A stretch of DNA of 64,000 nucleotides from Caulobacter segnis. GTDB lineage: Bacteria; Pseudomonadota; Alphaproteobacteria; Caulobacterales; Caulobacteraceae. The stretch spans positions 186,001 through 250,000 of the forward strand of contig NZ_JARQWW010000002.1 of the NCBI RefSeq assembly GCF_029543125.1, written 5' to 3'. The translations under genes and the position numbers were made by a program. The notes below the pieces were generated by a model. It was not told where the DNA came from and searched no databases. It worked only from the letters and a program-made list of their open reading frames with translations. Positions 53,174-61,734 of this stretch are shown piece by piece (the stretch's first letter is position 1; each line of letters begins with the position of its first letter).

Positions 53174-53284
53174 TCAGCGCTGTTCAGGCGTCCAGAAGCA
53201 GGCGGTGAGGGCCGTCAGCCCCATCAGTAGCGCGGCCCAGAAGCTGCGCGATCCTGCAACGCCCGCGATATCGTGCGGCTGCAT
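53174..53284 (-). CDS. Short membrane protein of 36 residues
   Basis: Small ORF that is easily missed: a start MQPHDIAGVAGSRSF, one hydrophobic segment WAALLMGLTALTACFW and a short tail TPEQR. GGAGGAA is eight bases before the ATG, an excellent ribosome site for a gene of this size. It lies in the 271-base gap between the SDR and monooxygenase genes, in the same direction as both. Expression must be shown, but length, hydrophobicity and the ribosome site all fit a small inner-membrane protein. Confidence 0.6.
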   Translation of the reverse strand: MQPHDIAGVAGSRSFWAALLMGLTALTACFWTPEQR

Positions 53285-53370
53285 TTCCGTCGTTCCTCCA
53301 GCGCCCCGCCTCTGACGGGCAGGGTCGCGTCAGAAAAACGTCTCATGAGAACGGCGTTCCAGCAAGCGCC

Positions 53371-54153
53371 TCAGAAGATCGAGTAGCCGCCGTCGATCAC
53401 CAGGGTGTCGCCCGAATGATAGGCGCTGGCGTCCGACGCCAGGTACACGGCCATGCCGCCGAAATCGGCCGGCTCGCCCCAGCGGCGGGCGGGAACGCGG
53501 GGAATGACCTTCTCGGCGAAGGCCGGAGCGGCCTGGGCGCCGGCGGTCATGTCGGTGGCGATCCATCCCGGCAAAATGGCGTTGGCGCGGACGCCCCAGC
53601 GGGCGTGCTCCACGGCCACGGACTTCATCATCGAGATCACCGCCCCCTTGGTGGCGGCGTAGGCCTCGTTGCGCGCCGCGCCCTCGATGGCCGCCAGGGA
53701 GGCGATGCCGACGATGGAGCCGCCGGGATCGCCGGCCTTGGCCCGCTCCACCATGTGGCGGCAGGCCTCGCGGAAAGTGAAGAACACCCCATCCAGATTG
53801 ACGGCCAGCACCTTGCGGTAGGTCTCGGTCGACATGTCCACGAAGGACGGCGCGCCATAGCCCACCCCGGCGTTGGCGAAGACGCTGTCGATGCGGCCCA
53901 TGCTGGCCGCCGCCTCGGCCATGGCCGCCACGACCTGCGCCTCGTCGGAGACGTCCACCTTCTGCGCCAGGACCCGCACGCCCAAGGTGTTCAACTTGCC
54001 CTCGGCCTCCAGGTTGCGCTCAGCGTTGGAGCCCCAGATGACGATGTCAGCGCCGGCCTGGGCCAGGGCCTCCGCCATGCCGAAGCCGATCCCGCGGTTG
54101 CCGCCGGTCACCAGCGCCACCTTGCCGCTCAGGTCGAAGGGTTTGTAGGCCAT
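53371..54153 (-). CDS. SDR-family oxidoreductase
   Basis: 260-residue short-chain dehydrogenase. The nucleotide site is VTGGNRGIGFGMAEALAQAG, NNAG is replaced by the related FANAGVGYG, the active site has Ser in GIASLAAIEG and YAATKGA (Tyr, Lys), and WIATDMT and YLASDASAYHSGD complete the fold. Residue W35 in VIWGSNAERN suggests NADP or NAD cannot be decided by eye. Substrate unknown. Lies 55 bases downstream of the Nudix gene, at the end of the bdhA-patatin-Nudix run. Confidence 0.9.
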   Translation of the reverse strand: MAYKPFDLSGKVALVTGGNRGIGFGMAEALAQAGADIVIWGSNAERNLEAEGKLNTLGVRVLAQKVDVSDEAQVVAAMAEAAASMGRIDSVFANAGVGYGAPSFVDMSTETYRKVLAVNLDGVFFTFREACRHMVERAKAGDPGGSIVGIASLAAIEGAARNEAYAATKGAVISMMKSVAVEHARWGVRANAILPGWIATDMTAGAQAAPAFAEKVIPRVPARRWGEPADFGGMAVYLASDASAYHSGDTLVIDGGYSIF

Positions 54154-54208
54154 GGGTCGCTCCTCGTTTTCTCGTTGAGGACAGCAGACCCGGTTGACGC
54201 GGAGGCGG

Positions 54209-54628
54209 TCAAGCGCCGCCGAAGCGGGCCCAGGCCTCGTGGATCACCCGGCGGGTCTCCTGCCACTCGACCACGGCGTCCACCTCGCTCATCGGCACGA
54301 AGCGCGCGTCGGCCGCGTCATCGCCCGCCACGGGCTCGCCGGAGGTCCAGCGGGCGGCGTAGTCGATCATCACGTAGTGCCGCTGCACCTCGCCGTCGTC
54401 GCCGACGAAGACGCCATCCACCACATCGACCAGGGCGAGGATCTCGGCCTCGACGCCGGTCTCCTCCATCAGTTCGCGGCGGGCGGCGGCGATGGCGGCC
54501 TCGCCCCACTCGATGCGGCCGCCGGGGATGCTCCACTGGCCCAGGCGGGGCGGCTTGCCGCGTTTGATCAGCAGCACATCGTCGCCCCGGAAACAGACGA
54601 CGCCGGCCGTGGAGACGGGCCCGCTCAC
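54209..54628 (-). CDS. Nudix hydrolase
   Basis: 139-residue Nudix protein. The Nudix box is GRIEWGEAAIAAARRELMEE followed by TGV, with all required Glu present; the preceding segment LGQWSIPGG is typical. GTG start at 54628 overlaps the patatin stop as GTGA. Members hydrolyse nucleoside diphosphate derivatives such as ADP-ribose, NADH or 8-oxo-dGTP; the substrate is undetermined. A longer frame upstream would read into the patatin gene and is not expected. Confidence 0.9.
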   Translation of the reverse strand: MSGPVSTAGVVCFRGDDVLLIKRGKPPRLGQWSIPGGRIEWGEAAIAAARRELMEETGVEAEILALVDVVDGVFVGDDGEVQRHYVMIDYAARWTSGEPVAGDDAADARFVPMSEVDAVVEWQETRRVIHEAWARFGGA

Positions 54629-55671
54629 GCCGCCACCGAGGCGATGTCCAGCGTCGCCCGTTCGCCCACATGGCTGAGGCAGGAACCCAGCCATTGCTCG
54701 GCGGCGTTGCGCCCCCGGTCCTTCAGATCGGTGAGGAAGCCCCACTCGGTGTTGAACTTGGTGGACAGGGACAGGTCGTCCAGATGGCCGTCGGCGGCGA
54801 TGGAGTGAAGCAGCATCCGCCTATAACGCCCCTTGGCGGCGTCCTTCAGCAAGCCCTCCTCCAGCAGCTTCTGCAGCAGGCCGATGGCGCGCAGCTCGGC
54901 GGCGAGGGAGGCGTTGAAGGTGATCTCGTTCAGGCGGTCGACGATGTCCCCCGGCGTTCTCGGCGCCTCCTTGCGGATGAAGGGGTTGAGGGTGACCACA
55001 AGCACGTCGTCCGGCGTCTTGTCATAGAACAGCGGCCACAGGCCCGGATTGGCGAGGTAGCCGCCGTCCCAATAGGGCTCGCCGTCGATCTCCACCGCGT
55101 GGAACAGGTGCGGCAGGCAGGCCGAGGCCATGACGTGCTTCACGGTCAGCTCATGCTCGCGGAAGATCTTGGCCTGGCTGGTGCGCACCTCTGTGGCGGA
55201 TATGTACAGCGCCAGGGGCGAGCGCTCGCGCAGGACGTCGAAATCCACCACCCGCTCCAGGGCGTCGTGCAGCGGGTTCAGGTTGAAGGGATTGAAGTCG
55301 TAGGGGCTCAGCGACATGGCGAAGGTCTCCGCCAACCGCCATCCCGGCGTGTTCTTGATCCAGTCGGAACTGAGCGCGGCGTTCCAGACGCTGGAGTCGC
55401 CGAAGATGTTGCGGCCGCCCGCCTGGTTCACCTTTTTCCAGAAGTCGGCCAGCTTGGCCTTGGCGCCCTCGCGGCCATTTTCGATCAGGCCGGCGGTCAT
55501 GGCCACCGCGTTCATGGCCCCGGCGGAGGCGGCCGTGACAGCCTGGATCTCCAGGCTTTCCTCCTCGAGCAGGCGGTCCAGCACGCCCCAGGCGAAGGCT
55601 CCATGCGAACCACCGCCCTGAAGGGCCACGCTGATGGGCTTGGGCCCCGACTTCTTGCCGATGCCCAACAT
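54625..55671 (-). CDS. Patatin-like phospholipase
   Basis: 348-residue patatin-family lipase. The oxyanion loop is LQGGGSHGAFAWG, the nucleophile Ser is in TAASAGAMNAVA, and the catalytic Asp is in YWDGGYLANPG, so the Ser-Asp dyad is complete. A long C-terminal region contains MLLHSIAADGHL, as in the DUF3734-type patatin subgroup. It lies 11 bases downstream of bdhA. In several alphaproteobacteria such patatins sit beside 3-hydroxybutyrate dehydrogenase, suggesting a link to polyhydroxybutyrate or membrane lipid turnover. Confidence 0.9.
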   Translation of the reverse strand: MLGIGKKSGPKPISVALQGGGSHGAFAWGVLDRLLEEESLEIQAVTAASAGAMNAVAMTAGLIENGREGAKAKLADFWKKVNQAGGRNIFGDSSVWNAALSSDWIKNTPGWRLAETFAMSLSPYDFNPFNLNPLHDALERVVDFDVLRERSPLALYISATEVRTSQAKIFREHELTVKHVMASACLPHLFHAVEIDGEPYWDGGYLANPGLWPLFYDKTPDDVLVVTLNPFIRKEAPRTPGDIVDRLNEITFNASLAAELRAIGLLQKLLEEGLLKDAAKGRYRRMLLHSIAADGHLDDLSLSTKFNTEWGFLTDLKDRGRNAAEQWLGSCLSHVGERATLDIASVAA

Positions 55672-55682
55672 GCCCTGCTCCC

Positions 55683-56480
55683 CTACTGCGCGGTCCAGCC
55701 GCCGTCCACCGATAGGGCCGTGCCGTTCACCGACGCCCCGGCGTCCGAGACGAGGTAGAGCAGCAGGCCCGAAATCTCCTCAACCGTTACGAACCGCTTG
55801 GTCGGCTGGGCGGCGAGGATGACGTTCTTCAGGACCTCGTCCTCGCTGATGCCGCGAGCCTTGGCCTGGTCCTTGATCTGCCCCTCGACGATGGGGGTCT
55901 TCACATAGCCGGGGCAGATGGCGTTGCAGGTGATGTTCTGCTGCGCGACTTCCAGCGCCACCGTCCTGGTGAGGCCCAGCACCCCGTGCTTGGCGGCGAC
56001 GTAGGCGGACTTGAAAGGCGAGGCGACCAGGGCGTGAGCGCTGGCCAGGTTGACGATCCGACCGCGCCCCTGCGCCTTCATGATGGGCAGGGCCGCACGC
56101 GTGCCGTGGAAGGCCGAGGACAGGTTGATGGCGATGATCTGGTCCCACTTCTCCGGCGGGAACTCGTCGACCGGGGCCACGTGCTGGATGCCGGCGTTGT
56201 TGACCAGGATGTCCAGGCGCCCGAATTCGGCCTTGGCGAAGGCGACCATCTCGGCGATCTCGCCGGGCTTGGTCATGTCGGCGCCGTGATAGACGACGCG
56301 GACGCCGTGGTCGGCTTCAAGCTTGGAGCGGGTGGTCTCGATGGCGACTGGATCGCCCAGACCATTCAGGACCACGTCCACGCCCTGGGCGGCGAGCGCC
56401 TCGGCCATGGCGTGGCCGATGCCGCTGGTCGAGCCCGTGACGATGGCCGCCTGGCCCTTCAGACCGAAATCCACGCTCAT
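55683..56480 (-). CDS. bdhA: 3-Hydroxybutyrate dehydrogenase
   Basis: 265-residue SDR that interconverts 3-hydroxybutyrate and acetoacetate with NAD. TGSTSGIGHAMAEALAAQG is the coenzyme site, NNAGIQHVAPVDEFP, SAHALVASPFKSAYVAAKHG (Ser, Tyr, Lys) and ICPGYVKTPIVEGQI are characteristic of bdhA-type enzymes, including the GIQHV and QIKDQAKARG segments. Located directly upstream of the patatin gene. PHB mobilisation is the likely pathway, but no PHB synthase or depolymerase of the classical type is in the window. Confidence 0.93.
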   Translation of the reverse strand: MSVDFGLKGQAAIVTGSTSGIGHAMAEALAAQGVDVVLNGLGDPVAIETTRSKLEADHGVRVVYHGADMTKPGEIAEMVAFAKAEFGRLDILVNNAGIQHVAPVDEFPPEKWDQIIAINLSSAFHGTRAALPIMKAQGRGRIVNLASAHALVASPFKSAYVAAKHGVLGLTRTVALEVAQQNITCNAICPGYVKTPIVEGQIKDQAKARGISEDEVLKNVILAAQPTKRFVTVEEISGLLLYLVSDAGASVNGTALSVDGGWTAQ

Positions 56481-56570
56481 CCCCTACGCTCCGCAATCTT
56501 TTTGTTGCAACGCAGCATAAGTCAGCCGCGCGCCAGCGGCGAGTCCGCTTTAATTCACCGCTAGATGAAT

Positions 56571-57338
56571 TTAAGGCTGCGGGCGAGCGAAAATCCAGTC
56601 GGCTTCGGTGGAGAGGTCGGCGCGGAAAGCATAGCCGTCGAGGTCGAACGCCTTCAGCCCCTCGGCCTTGTCGATGCGGTTGTCGATGGCGAAGCGCGCC
56701 ATGCGCCCCCGCGCCTTCTTGGCGTAGAAGCTGAGGATGCGCAGCGTCCCCTCCTTCTCCTCCTTGAAGTGGCAGGTGACCACCGGGGCCTTCAGCGCCT
56801 TGGCGTCCACGGCGCCGAAATATTCCTGGCTGGCCAGGTTCACCAGGGTCTTGTCCTTGTGACCTTCCAGCACGGCGTTCAGGGCGTTGGAGATGTGATC
56901 GCCCCAGAAGTCGTACAGGCTGGAGCCGCGCTTGGTCTTCAGCCGCGTCCCCATCTCCAGGCGATAGGGCTGGATGGCGTCCAGCGGACGCAGCACGCCG
57001 TACAGACCCGACAGGATGCGCAGGTGTTCCTGCGCCCAGGTCAGACCCGCCTTGTCCAGCTTGCGCGCCTCGAGCCCCGAATAGACGTCGCCGTTGAAGG
57101 CGAAGGCCGCCTGCAGACCGTCCTCGACCGCCGGATCGAAGGCCTGGAACCGCTCATGGTTCAGCTTGGCGAGGTTTTCGGAGATGTGCATCAGCCGGCG
57201 CAGATCCGCCGCCGTCAGCTTGGAGGTGGTCTTGGCCAGCTCGGCGATGTCGCCCTTCAGCTCCGGCGTGGTGAGCGGCAGGGTTTGCGCGGGCGGCGTG
57301 AAGTCCAGCGCCTTGGCGGGGGAGATGACCATCAGCAT
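56571..57338 (-). CDS. yaaA: YaaA, peroxide stress protein
   Basis: 255-residue UPF0246 protein. MLMVISPAKALDFTPP, LSGLYGVLRPLDAIQPYRLE, NLASQEYFGAV and SFYAKKARGRMARFAIDNR are all family hallmarks. E. coli YaaA lowers intracellular free iron during peroxide stress and belongs to a helix-hairpin-helix DNA-binding fold. Located between FAD oxidase (27-base gap upstream) and bdhA (90-base gap). Confidence 0.95.
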   Translation of the reverse strand: MLMVISPAKALDFTPPAQTLPLTTPELKGDIAELAKTTSKLTAADLRRLMHISENLAKLNHERFQAFDPAVEDGLQAAFAFNGDVYSGLEARKLDKAGLTWAQEHLRILSGLYGVLRPLDAIQPYRLEMGTRLKTKRGSSLYDFWGDHISNALNAVLEGHKDKTLVNLASQEYFGAVDAKALKAPVVTCHFKEEKEGTLRILSFYAKKARGRMARFAIDNRIDKAEGLKAFDLDGYAFRADLSTEADWIFARPQP

Positions 57339-57365
57339 GGGGCGGGACTTAAGCTCTAGCGGGGG

Positions 57366-58769
57366 TCAGAACAACACCCGAGGGTTCATGATCCTGTGGG
57401 GATCGAGCGCTGAGCGCACCGCGCGCTGGGCGGCGATCTCGGCGGGGGACTTGTAGCGCAGGGCCTCGCCCACCTTCATCACGCCGAGGCCATGCTCGGC
57501 GCTGATCGAGCCGTCGTAGCGGGCGACCATGTCGTGGACGGCCAGGGCGCCCGCCGCGCGCAGCCGGTCATGCTCGGCGTCGGTCCAGTCCACAGGCCGA
57601 AGGACGTTGTAGTGGACGTTGCCGTCGCCCACGTGGCCGAAGGCGACGACCCGTGCGCCCGGGGCGACCTGCTGAACCGCCGCGTCAGCCTGCGCCATGA
57701 AGGCGGCGATCTGCGAGACCGGGACGGAGACGTCGTGCTTCCAGCACGCCCCTTCCGGATTCTGGGCGGCGGACTGTCCCTCGCGCAGGCTCCAGAAGGC
57801 GGCTGCCTGCGCTTCGTTCTGGGCGAGGGCAGCGTCGGCGATCAGGCCGTCCTCCAGGGCGCGGGCCAGCAGGCGCTCCAGCGCCGCCTCCGCTGCGCCA
57901 GGCTCGCCGCTGGCGGCCTCGATCAGCACGTACCAGGGATGCGCCTCAGCCAGCGGCTCGCGCACGGCGGGCAGATGCTTCACCGCCAGGGCCACGCCCG
58001 TCCGCCCCATCAGTTCGAACGCCTCCAGCGCCCCGCCCGTCTCGTCCTTGGCGCGGGCCAGAAGGGCGATGGCGTCCGCCGGGCTGGCGAGGCCAACGAT
58101 GGCCACCGCCCGCGACGGCAGGATCGGGAACAGCTTCAGGCTGGCGGCGGTGACGACGCCCAGCGTCCCCTCCGCCCCGATCAGCAGGTGCTTGAGGTCG
58201 TAGCCGGAGTTGTCCTTGCGCAGGCGCTTCAGGCCGTTCCAGACCTCGCCATTGGGCAGCACCGCCTCGATGCCCAGAACCAGATCACGCATGGTCCCGT
58301 AGCGCAGGACCTGCACCCCGCCGGCGTTTGTGCTGATCAGCCCGCCGATGGTGGCCGAGCCTTCGGAGGCGAGGCTGAGCGGAAAGCGCCGGCCGACCTT
58401 CTCCGCCGCCGCATGGGCCTGTGCCAGGGTCAGGCCCGCCTCGACGATCAGGGCGTCGTCGAAAGCGTCCGCGTCGCGCAGGGCCCGCAGGCGGTCGGTG
58501 GACAGCAGAATCTCGCCCTGCGGAATCTGGCCGCCCACGAGACCGGTGTTGCCGCCCTGGGGCGTGATCGCCACCCCCGCCTCGGCGCAGATGCGCACCA
58601 CCGCCGCCACCTTCTCGGTCGTGTCCGGCAGGGCCAGCATAGGCGTAGTTCCCGACCAGCGTCGCCGCCATTCGGTCAGCTTCGGCGCCAGCCTGTCGGG
58701 GTCCTGGCTCCAGCCCCCCTCGCCCAGAGCCGCCTTCAGGCGCGCGATGACTTCGGCCGGCGCGGTCAT
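57366..58769 (-). CDS. FAD-linked oxidase (D-2-hydroxyacid dehydrogenase type)
   Basis: 467-residue flavoenzyme of the GlcD/D-2-hydroxyglutarate dehydrogenase type. The FAD-binding PCMH domain has TPQGGNTGLVGGQIPQGEI and GLISTNAGGVQVLRYGTMRD. The C-terminal domain has VVAFGHVGDGNVHYNVL (metal-binding His) and ISAEHGLGVMK with the conserved Glu-His, then LDPHRIMNP. Oxidises a D-2-hydroxyacid such as D-lactate or D-2-hydroxyglutarate, passing electrons to the quinone pool or ETF. Overlaps the Sua5 gene by four bases (ATGA). The exact substrate is not fixed. Confidence 0.9.
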   Translation of the reverse strand: MTAPAEVIARLKAALGEGGWSQDPDRLAPKLTEWRRRWSGTTPMLALPDTTEKVAAVVRICAEAGVAITPQGGNTGLVGGQIPQGEILLSTDRLRALRDADAFDDALIVEAGLTLAQAHAAAEKVGRRFPLSLASEGSATIGGLISTNAGGVQVLRYGTMRDLVLGIEAVLPNGEVWNGLKRLRKDNSGYDLKHLLIGAEGTLGVVTAASLKLFPILPSRAVAIVGLASPADAIALLARAKDETGGALEAFELMGRTGVALAVKHLPAVREPLAEAHPWYVLIEAASGEPGAAEAALERLLARALEDGLIADAALAQNEAQAAAFWSLREGQSAAQNPEGACWKHDVSVPVSQIAAFMAQADAAVQQVAPGARVVAFGHVGDGNVHYNVLRPVDWTDAEHDRLRAAGALAVHDMVARYDGSISAEHGLGVMKVGEALRYKSPAEIAAQRAVRSALDPHRIMNPRVLF

Positions 58770-59731
58770 CCGACGAACCCCGCCGCGCGACGCAGACGGT
58801 CGTTGATCGCCTCGCCCAGGCCTTCATCCGGGATCGCCGCGACTGCGATGGCTGATGGCTTGGTGCGGTCCGCCGCACGCAGGAAGGCGAACAGATTAGC
58901 CGCCGCCTCCGCCAGATCGCCGGACGGACTGAGGTTGAACACCCGCTCGCCGCCTGCATGGGGGCCGAAGGCGAGATAGGCCTCGCCCTCCCCCGCCGCC
59001 TCGGCGTTGATCCGCACCGGCGCATCTGGCGCGTAGTGGACGGCGAGCCGGCCGGGGGAGCGTTTGGCGTCATCCGCCGCCTCCGCCAGCGGACCGATCA
59101 GCGCCTCGATCTGGGCTCGCGTCACGGCGCCGGGACGCAGCAGGCGCGGCGCGCCGTCGAGCACAGAGACGACAGTGGATTCGAGGCCGACCTGGCAGGG
59201 ACCGCCATCGAGCGCTGCGCCGGCCGATGAGCCGGTCTCGCCGATGGCATCCTCGTAGGTGGTGGGGCTGGGGCGCCCAGAACGGTTGGCGCTAGGCGCC
59301 ACCACGGGACCGCCGAAGGCCGCGAGCATGTCCCGCGCGCCTTCGTGCCCGGGTACGCGGATCGCCACGGTCTCCAGCCCGGCCCGCGCCAGATCGCAGA
59401 CGGCGGAGGCGTCGCGGATCGGCAGAACCAGGGTCATCGGCCCCGGCCAGAAAGCCTCCGCCAGCTTGCGGGCGCGATCGTCGAAGACGGCGATCTTCTC
59501 CGCGGTCGCCAGGTCGGCGACGTGGGCGATCAGGGGATTGAAGCGCGGCCGGCCCTTGGCCTCGAAGATGGCGGCCACGGCCTTGGGGTCCGCCGCGTCG
59601 GCGGCGAGCCCATAGACCGTCTCGGTGGGCAGGATGACGAGCCCGCCCGCGCGCAGGGCTGCTACCGCTTGGTCGCGGTCAGATCGACCCTGACGCTCAC
59701 CTTGGCCGGAATCTCGTCCGTCGCCGTCCAT
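58766..59731 (-). CDS. sua5: L-threonylcarbamoyladenylate synthase, Sua5 type
   Basis: 321-residue enzyme that makes threonylcarbamoyl-AMP for the t6A modification of tRNA. The YrdC domain shows LPTETVYGLAADA, KGRPRFNPLIAHV, WPGPMTLVLP, PSANRSGRPSPTTYED and LESTVVSV. The extra C-terminal domain (about 215-321), beginning SPGRLAVHYAPDAPV, marks it as Sua5 rather than TsaC. The only ATG in frame is at 59731, so the gene overlaps the end of the b561-YceI gene by 70 bases in another frame. N-terminal residues 1-25 (MDGDGRDSGQGERQGRSDRD...) are unlike the family and probably a by-product of that overlap. Confidence 0.88.
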   Translation of the reverse strand: MDGDGRDSGQGERQGRSDRDQAVAALRAGGLVILPTETVYGLAADAADPKAVAAIFEAKGRPRFNPLIAHVADLATAEKIAVFDDRARKLAEAFWPGPMTLVLPIRDASAVCDLARAGLETVAIRVPGHEGARDMLAAFGGPVVAPSANRSGRPSPTTYEDAIGETGSSAGAALDGGPCQVGLESTVVSVLDGAPRLLRPGAVTRAQIEALIGPLAEAADDAKRSPGRLAVHYAPDAPVRINAEAAGEGEAYLAFGPHAGGERVFNLSPSGDLAEAAANLFAFLRAADRTKPSAIAVAAIPDEGLGEAINDRLRRAAGFVG

Positions 59732-60945
59732 TCGCCCTGTCCAACTCCGAAAGCCGTGCGGTCGAGGCTGGTTACACCGCGCATGCGGGCCGTGTCGCCG
59801 TCGATCTTCAGGCTGAAGGGCAGGCTGACCGGCCGTTTCACCCCGCGCAGGTCCAGGGTCCCGTCGGCGACGAAGCGGCCTTCGGCGGTCTTGCGGAACT
59901 TCGTGGCGGTGAAGGTGGCGGTCGGATGCGACCCGGTGTCGAAGAAGTCCGAGCCCACCAGGGACTCATCGCGCTGCCCGTCGCCGGTGGCCACCGAAGA
60001 CAGGTCGATCTTCACGCTGACCTTCGAGGTGTCCAGCGCATCAGGCGAAAACAGGATGTCGGCGGTCCAGCGCGAGAAGCGCCCCTCCACCGCCTCGCCG
60101 CCCCAGCTCGTTGAGAAGCCGAGGGTGGAGCTCTTGCTCACCGTCCAGGCGACGGGCGGCATGGGAGCGGGAAGGGCTTCCTCGGCGGCGGGCGTATCCG
60201 TCGCCACGGGAGCAGGAGCGGCCTGCTCCGGCGCGGGCGCTTCGGCCACCTCAACCGTTTCTTCCTGGACCGTCGGAGCCGGCGCGGGCTTGGCCTTGGG
60301 CGACCAGGCGTAGGCTCCGCCGACCACAGCCACGAAGCCGATGGCCGCGAGCCACGCACGCGGCTCCTTCCACCCGGCCTTCGCGCCGGGGGCCATGTGA
60401 CCGAAGGTCTGGTCGCGGTCGAGGATCTGGTGCTTGGCGACGGCGCCCAGGTGCAGCAGCAGCAGAACGTAGGTCAGCTTGACCAGCACGCCATGCCCGG
60501 TGTCCCCGACCGTCCGCCACACGGCCTTGGCGTCCGCCGGCAGCTCCGGCAGGAACGGCAGGTGCGGCCACGGGATGGTCCCGTAGAGCACGGTGGGAAT
60601 GTTCAGCCGGCTGGCCGACACCATGATCCAGCCCGTCAGCGGCAGGCCGATCATGATCGCATAGAAGCCCCAATGGACCGCGTGCGAGGCGATGGTCTGC
60701 CAGCGCGGCTGATCCGCCACGTGCGGCGGCGGCCGGTGCGTCAGTCGCCAGGCCAGGCGCGCCAGGCTGAGCAGCAGGATCGTGATCCCGATGGACTTGT
60801 GCAGCTGGATCATGGCGAAGGCCGACGGCCCCTTGGGCGCATCGCCGGCCCGCCAGCCCAGGATGATCTGGAAGATGATCGCCGCGGCGATCAGCCAGTG
60901 CAGGACGATGGCGACGGTCGTGTAGCGGTTTCGGCTCTCGGCCAT
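59662..60945 (-). CDS. Cytochrome b561-YceI fusion protein
   Basis: 427 residues. The N-terminal half is a di-haem b561-type cytochrome with four to five membrane segments; possible haem ligands are His16, His49, His91 and His151 or His165. A fifth segment is at about 198-214. A Pro/Ala/Glu-rich linker (about 215-265) leads to a periplasmic YceI domain (about 265-427) with WTVSKSSTLGFSTSWGGEAV, FFDTGSHPTATFTATKF and LRGVKRPVSLPFSL. YceI binds polyisoprenoids, and in other bacteria b561 and yceI are separate neighbours. The fusion suggests electron transfer between quinone and a lipid-like ligand. Overlaps the Sua5 gene. Confidence 0.9.
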   Translation of the reverse strand: MAESRNRYTTVAIVLHWLIAAAIIFQIILGWRAGDAPKGPSAFAMIQLHKSIGITILLLSLARLAWRLTHRPPPHVADQPRWQTIASHAVHWGFYAIMIGLPLTGWIMVSASRLNIPTVLYGTIPWPHLPFLPELPADAKAVWRTVGDTGHGVLVKLTYVLLLLHLGAVAKHQILDRDQTFGHMAPGAKAGWKEPRAWLAAIGFVAVVGGAYAWSPKAKPAPAPTVQEETVEVAEAPAPEQAAPAPVATDTPAAEEALPAPMPPVAWTVSKSSTLGFSTSWGGEAVEGRFSRWTADILFSPDALDTSKVSVKIDLSSVATGDGQRDESLVGSDFFDTGSHPTATFTATKFRKTAEGRFVADGTLDLRGVKRPVSLPFSLKIDGDTARMRGVTSLDRTAFGVGQGEWTATDEIPAKVSVRVDLTATKR

Positions 60946-61003
60946 GCCAGTCTCCTGATCAGTTCGCCCCGACGCGAGGGCCGGGGCGAAGCTTAGGCGC
61001 GGA

Positions 61004-61600
61004 TTATTGCTTGGTGAACTCGACGTCGATCATCAGCTTCACCTCGTCGCCCAGGGCCGGGGCGTACTTGGTGGAGCCGAACTCGCCGCGCTTGATCACG
61101 GTCGAGGCCGCGAAGCCCGAACGGATCGCGCCGAACATGTCCTTGCCTGCGTTGTTGAAGGTGACATCCAGGCTCACCGGCTTGGTGACGCCGGCCAGGG
61201 TCAGGTCGCCGGCGACCACGCCCTTGTTTCCGCCGCTGCGGGTGATCGACTTGGAGACGAAGGTGGCGGTGGGGTGCTTGTCGGCGGCCAGGAACTCGGC
61301 CGGGAAGGCGGCGTCCGCCTTGTCGTAGCCGGTGCTCAGCGAATTGACGTCAACGGTGACCTTGATCACCGAGGCTTCCGGCTTGGCCGGGTCATAGGTG
61401 TAGCTGGCGTCGAACTTTTCGAAGCGGAAGGTGTAGCCGCTGAAGCCGAAGTGATCGATCTGGGCGGTGATGCTGGCGTGGGTCTTGTCGAGGGCGTAGG
61501 TACCCGCCGGCATCTCGGCCGGGTTGTTGGAAGCCGCGAAAGCGACTGGAGACGCGGCCAGAGCGAAGGCGAAGGCGGCGTAGGCGAGAGAGCGACGCAT
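61004..61600 (-). CDS. YceI-family periplasmic isoprenoid-binding protein
   Basis: 198-residue secreted lipocalin-like protein. A signal peptide (about 1-25, YAAFAFALAASPVAFAA) precedes GTYALDKTHASITAQIDHFG, FPAEFLAADKHPTATFVSKS, the core motif LTLAGVTKPVSLDVTF, and FGAIRSGFAASTVIKRGEFG. It binds long-chain isoprenoids such as quinones in its family. GGAG is located six bases before the ATG chosen at 61600. Lies 58 bases upstream of the b561-YceI fusion, in the same direction, so two YceI domains are made from one locus. Confidence 0.92.
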   Translation of the reverse strand: MRRSLAYAAFAFALAASPVAFAASNNPAEMPAGTYALDKTHASITAQIDHFGFSGYTFRFEKFDASYTYDPAKPEASVIKVTVDVNSLSTGYDKADAAFPAEFLAADKHPTATFVSKSITRSGGNKGVVAGDLTLAGVTKPVSLDVTFNNAGKDMFGAIRSGFAASTVIKRGEFGSTKYAPALGDEVKLMIDVEFTKQ

Positions 61601-61734
61601 GGATAACTCCGATATCTGCATCAGTTGCGATTACAATTCAGCGCTCAGCTAAGCTCGAACCTTGATCTTGTAAGGGGCGGGATGTTCACGAACGCGTGAT
61701 AGACGGCGGCGAGGCTGAGCCTTAAAACGCCCGT

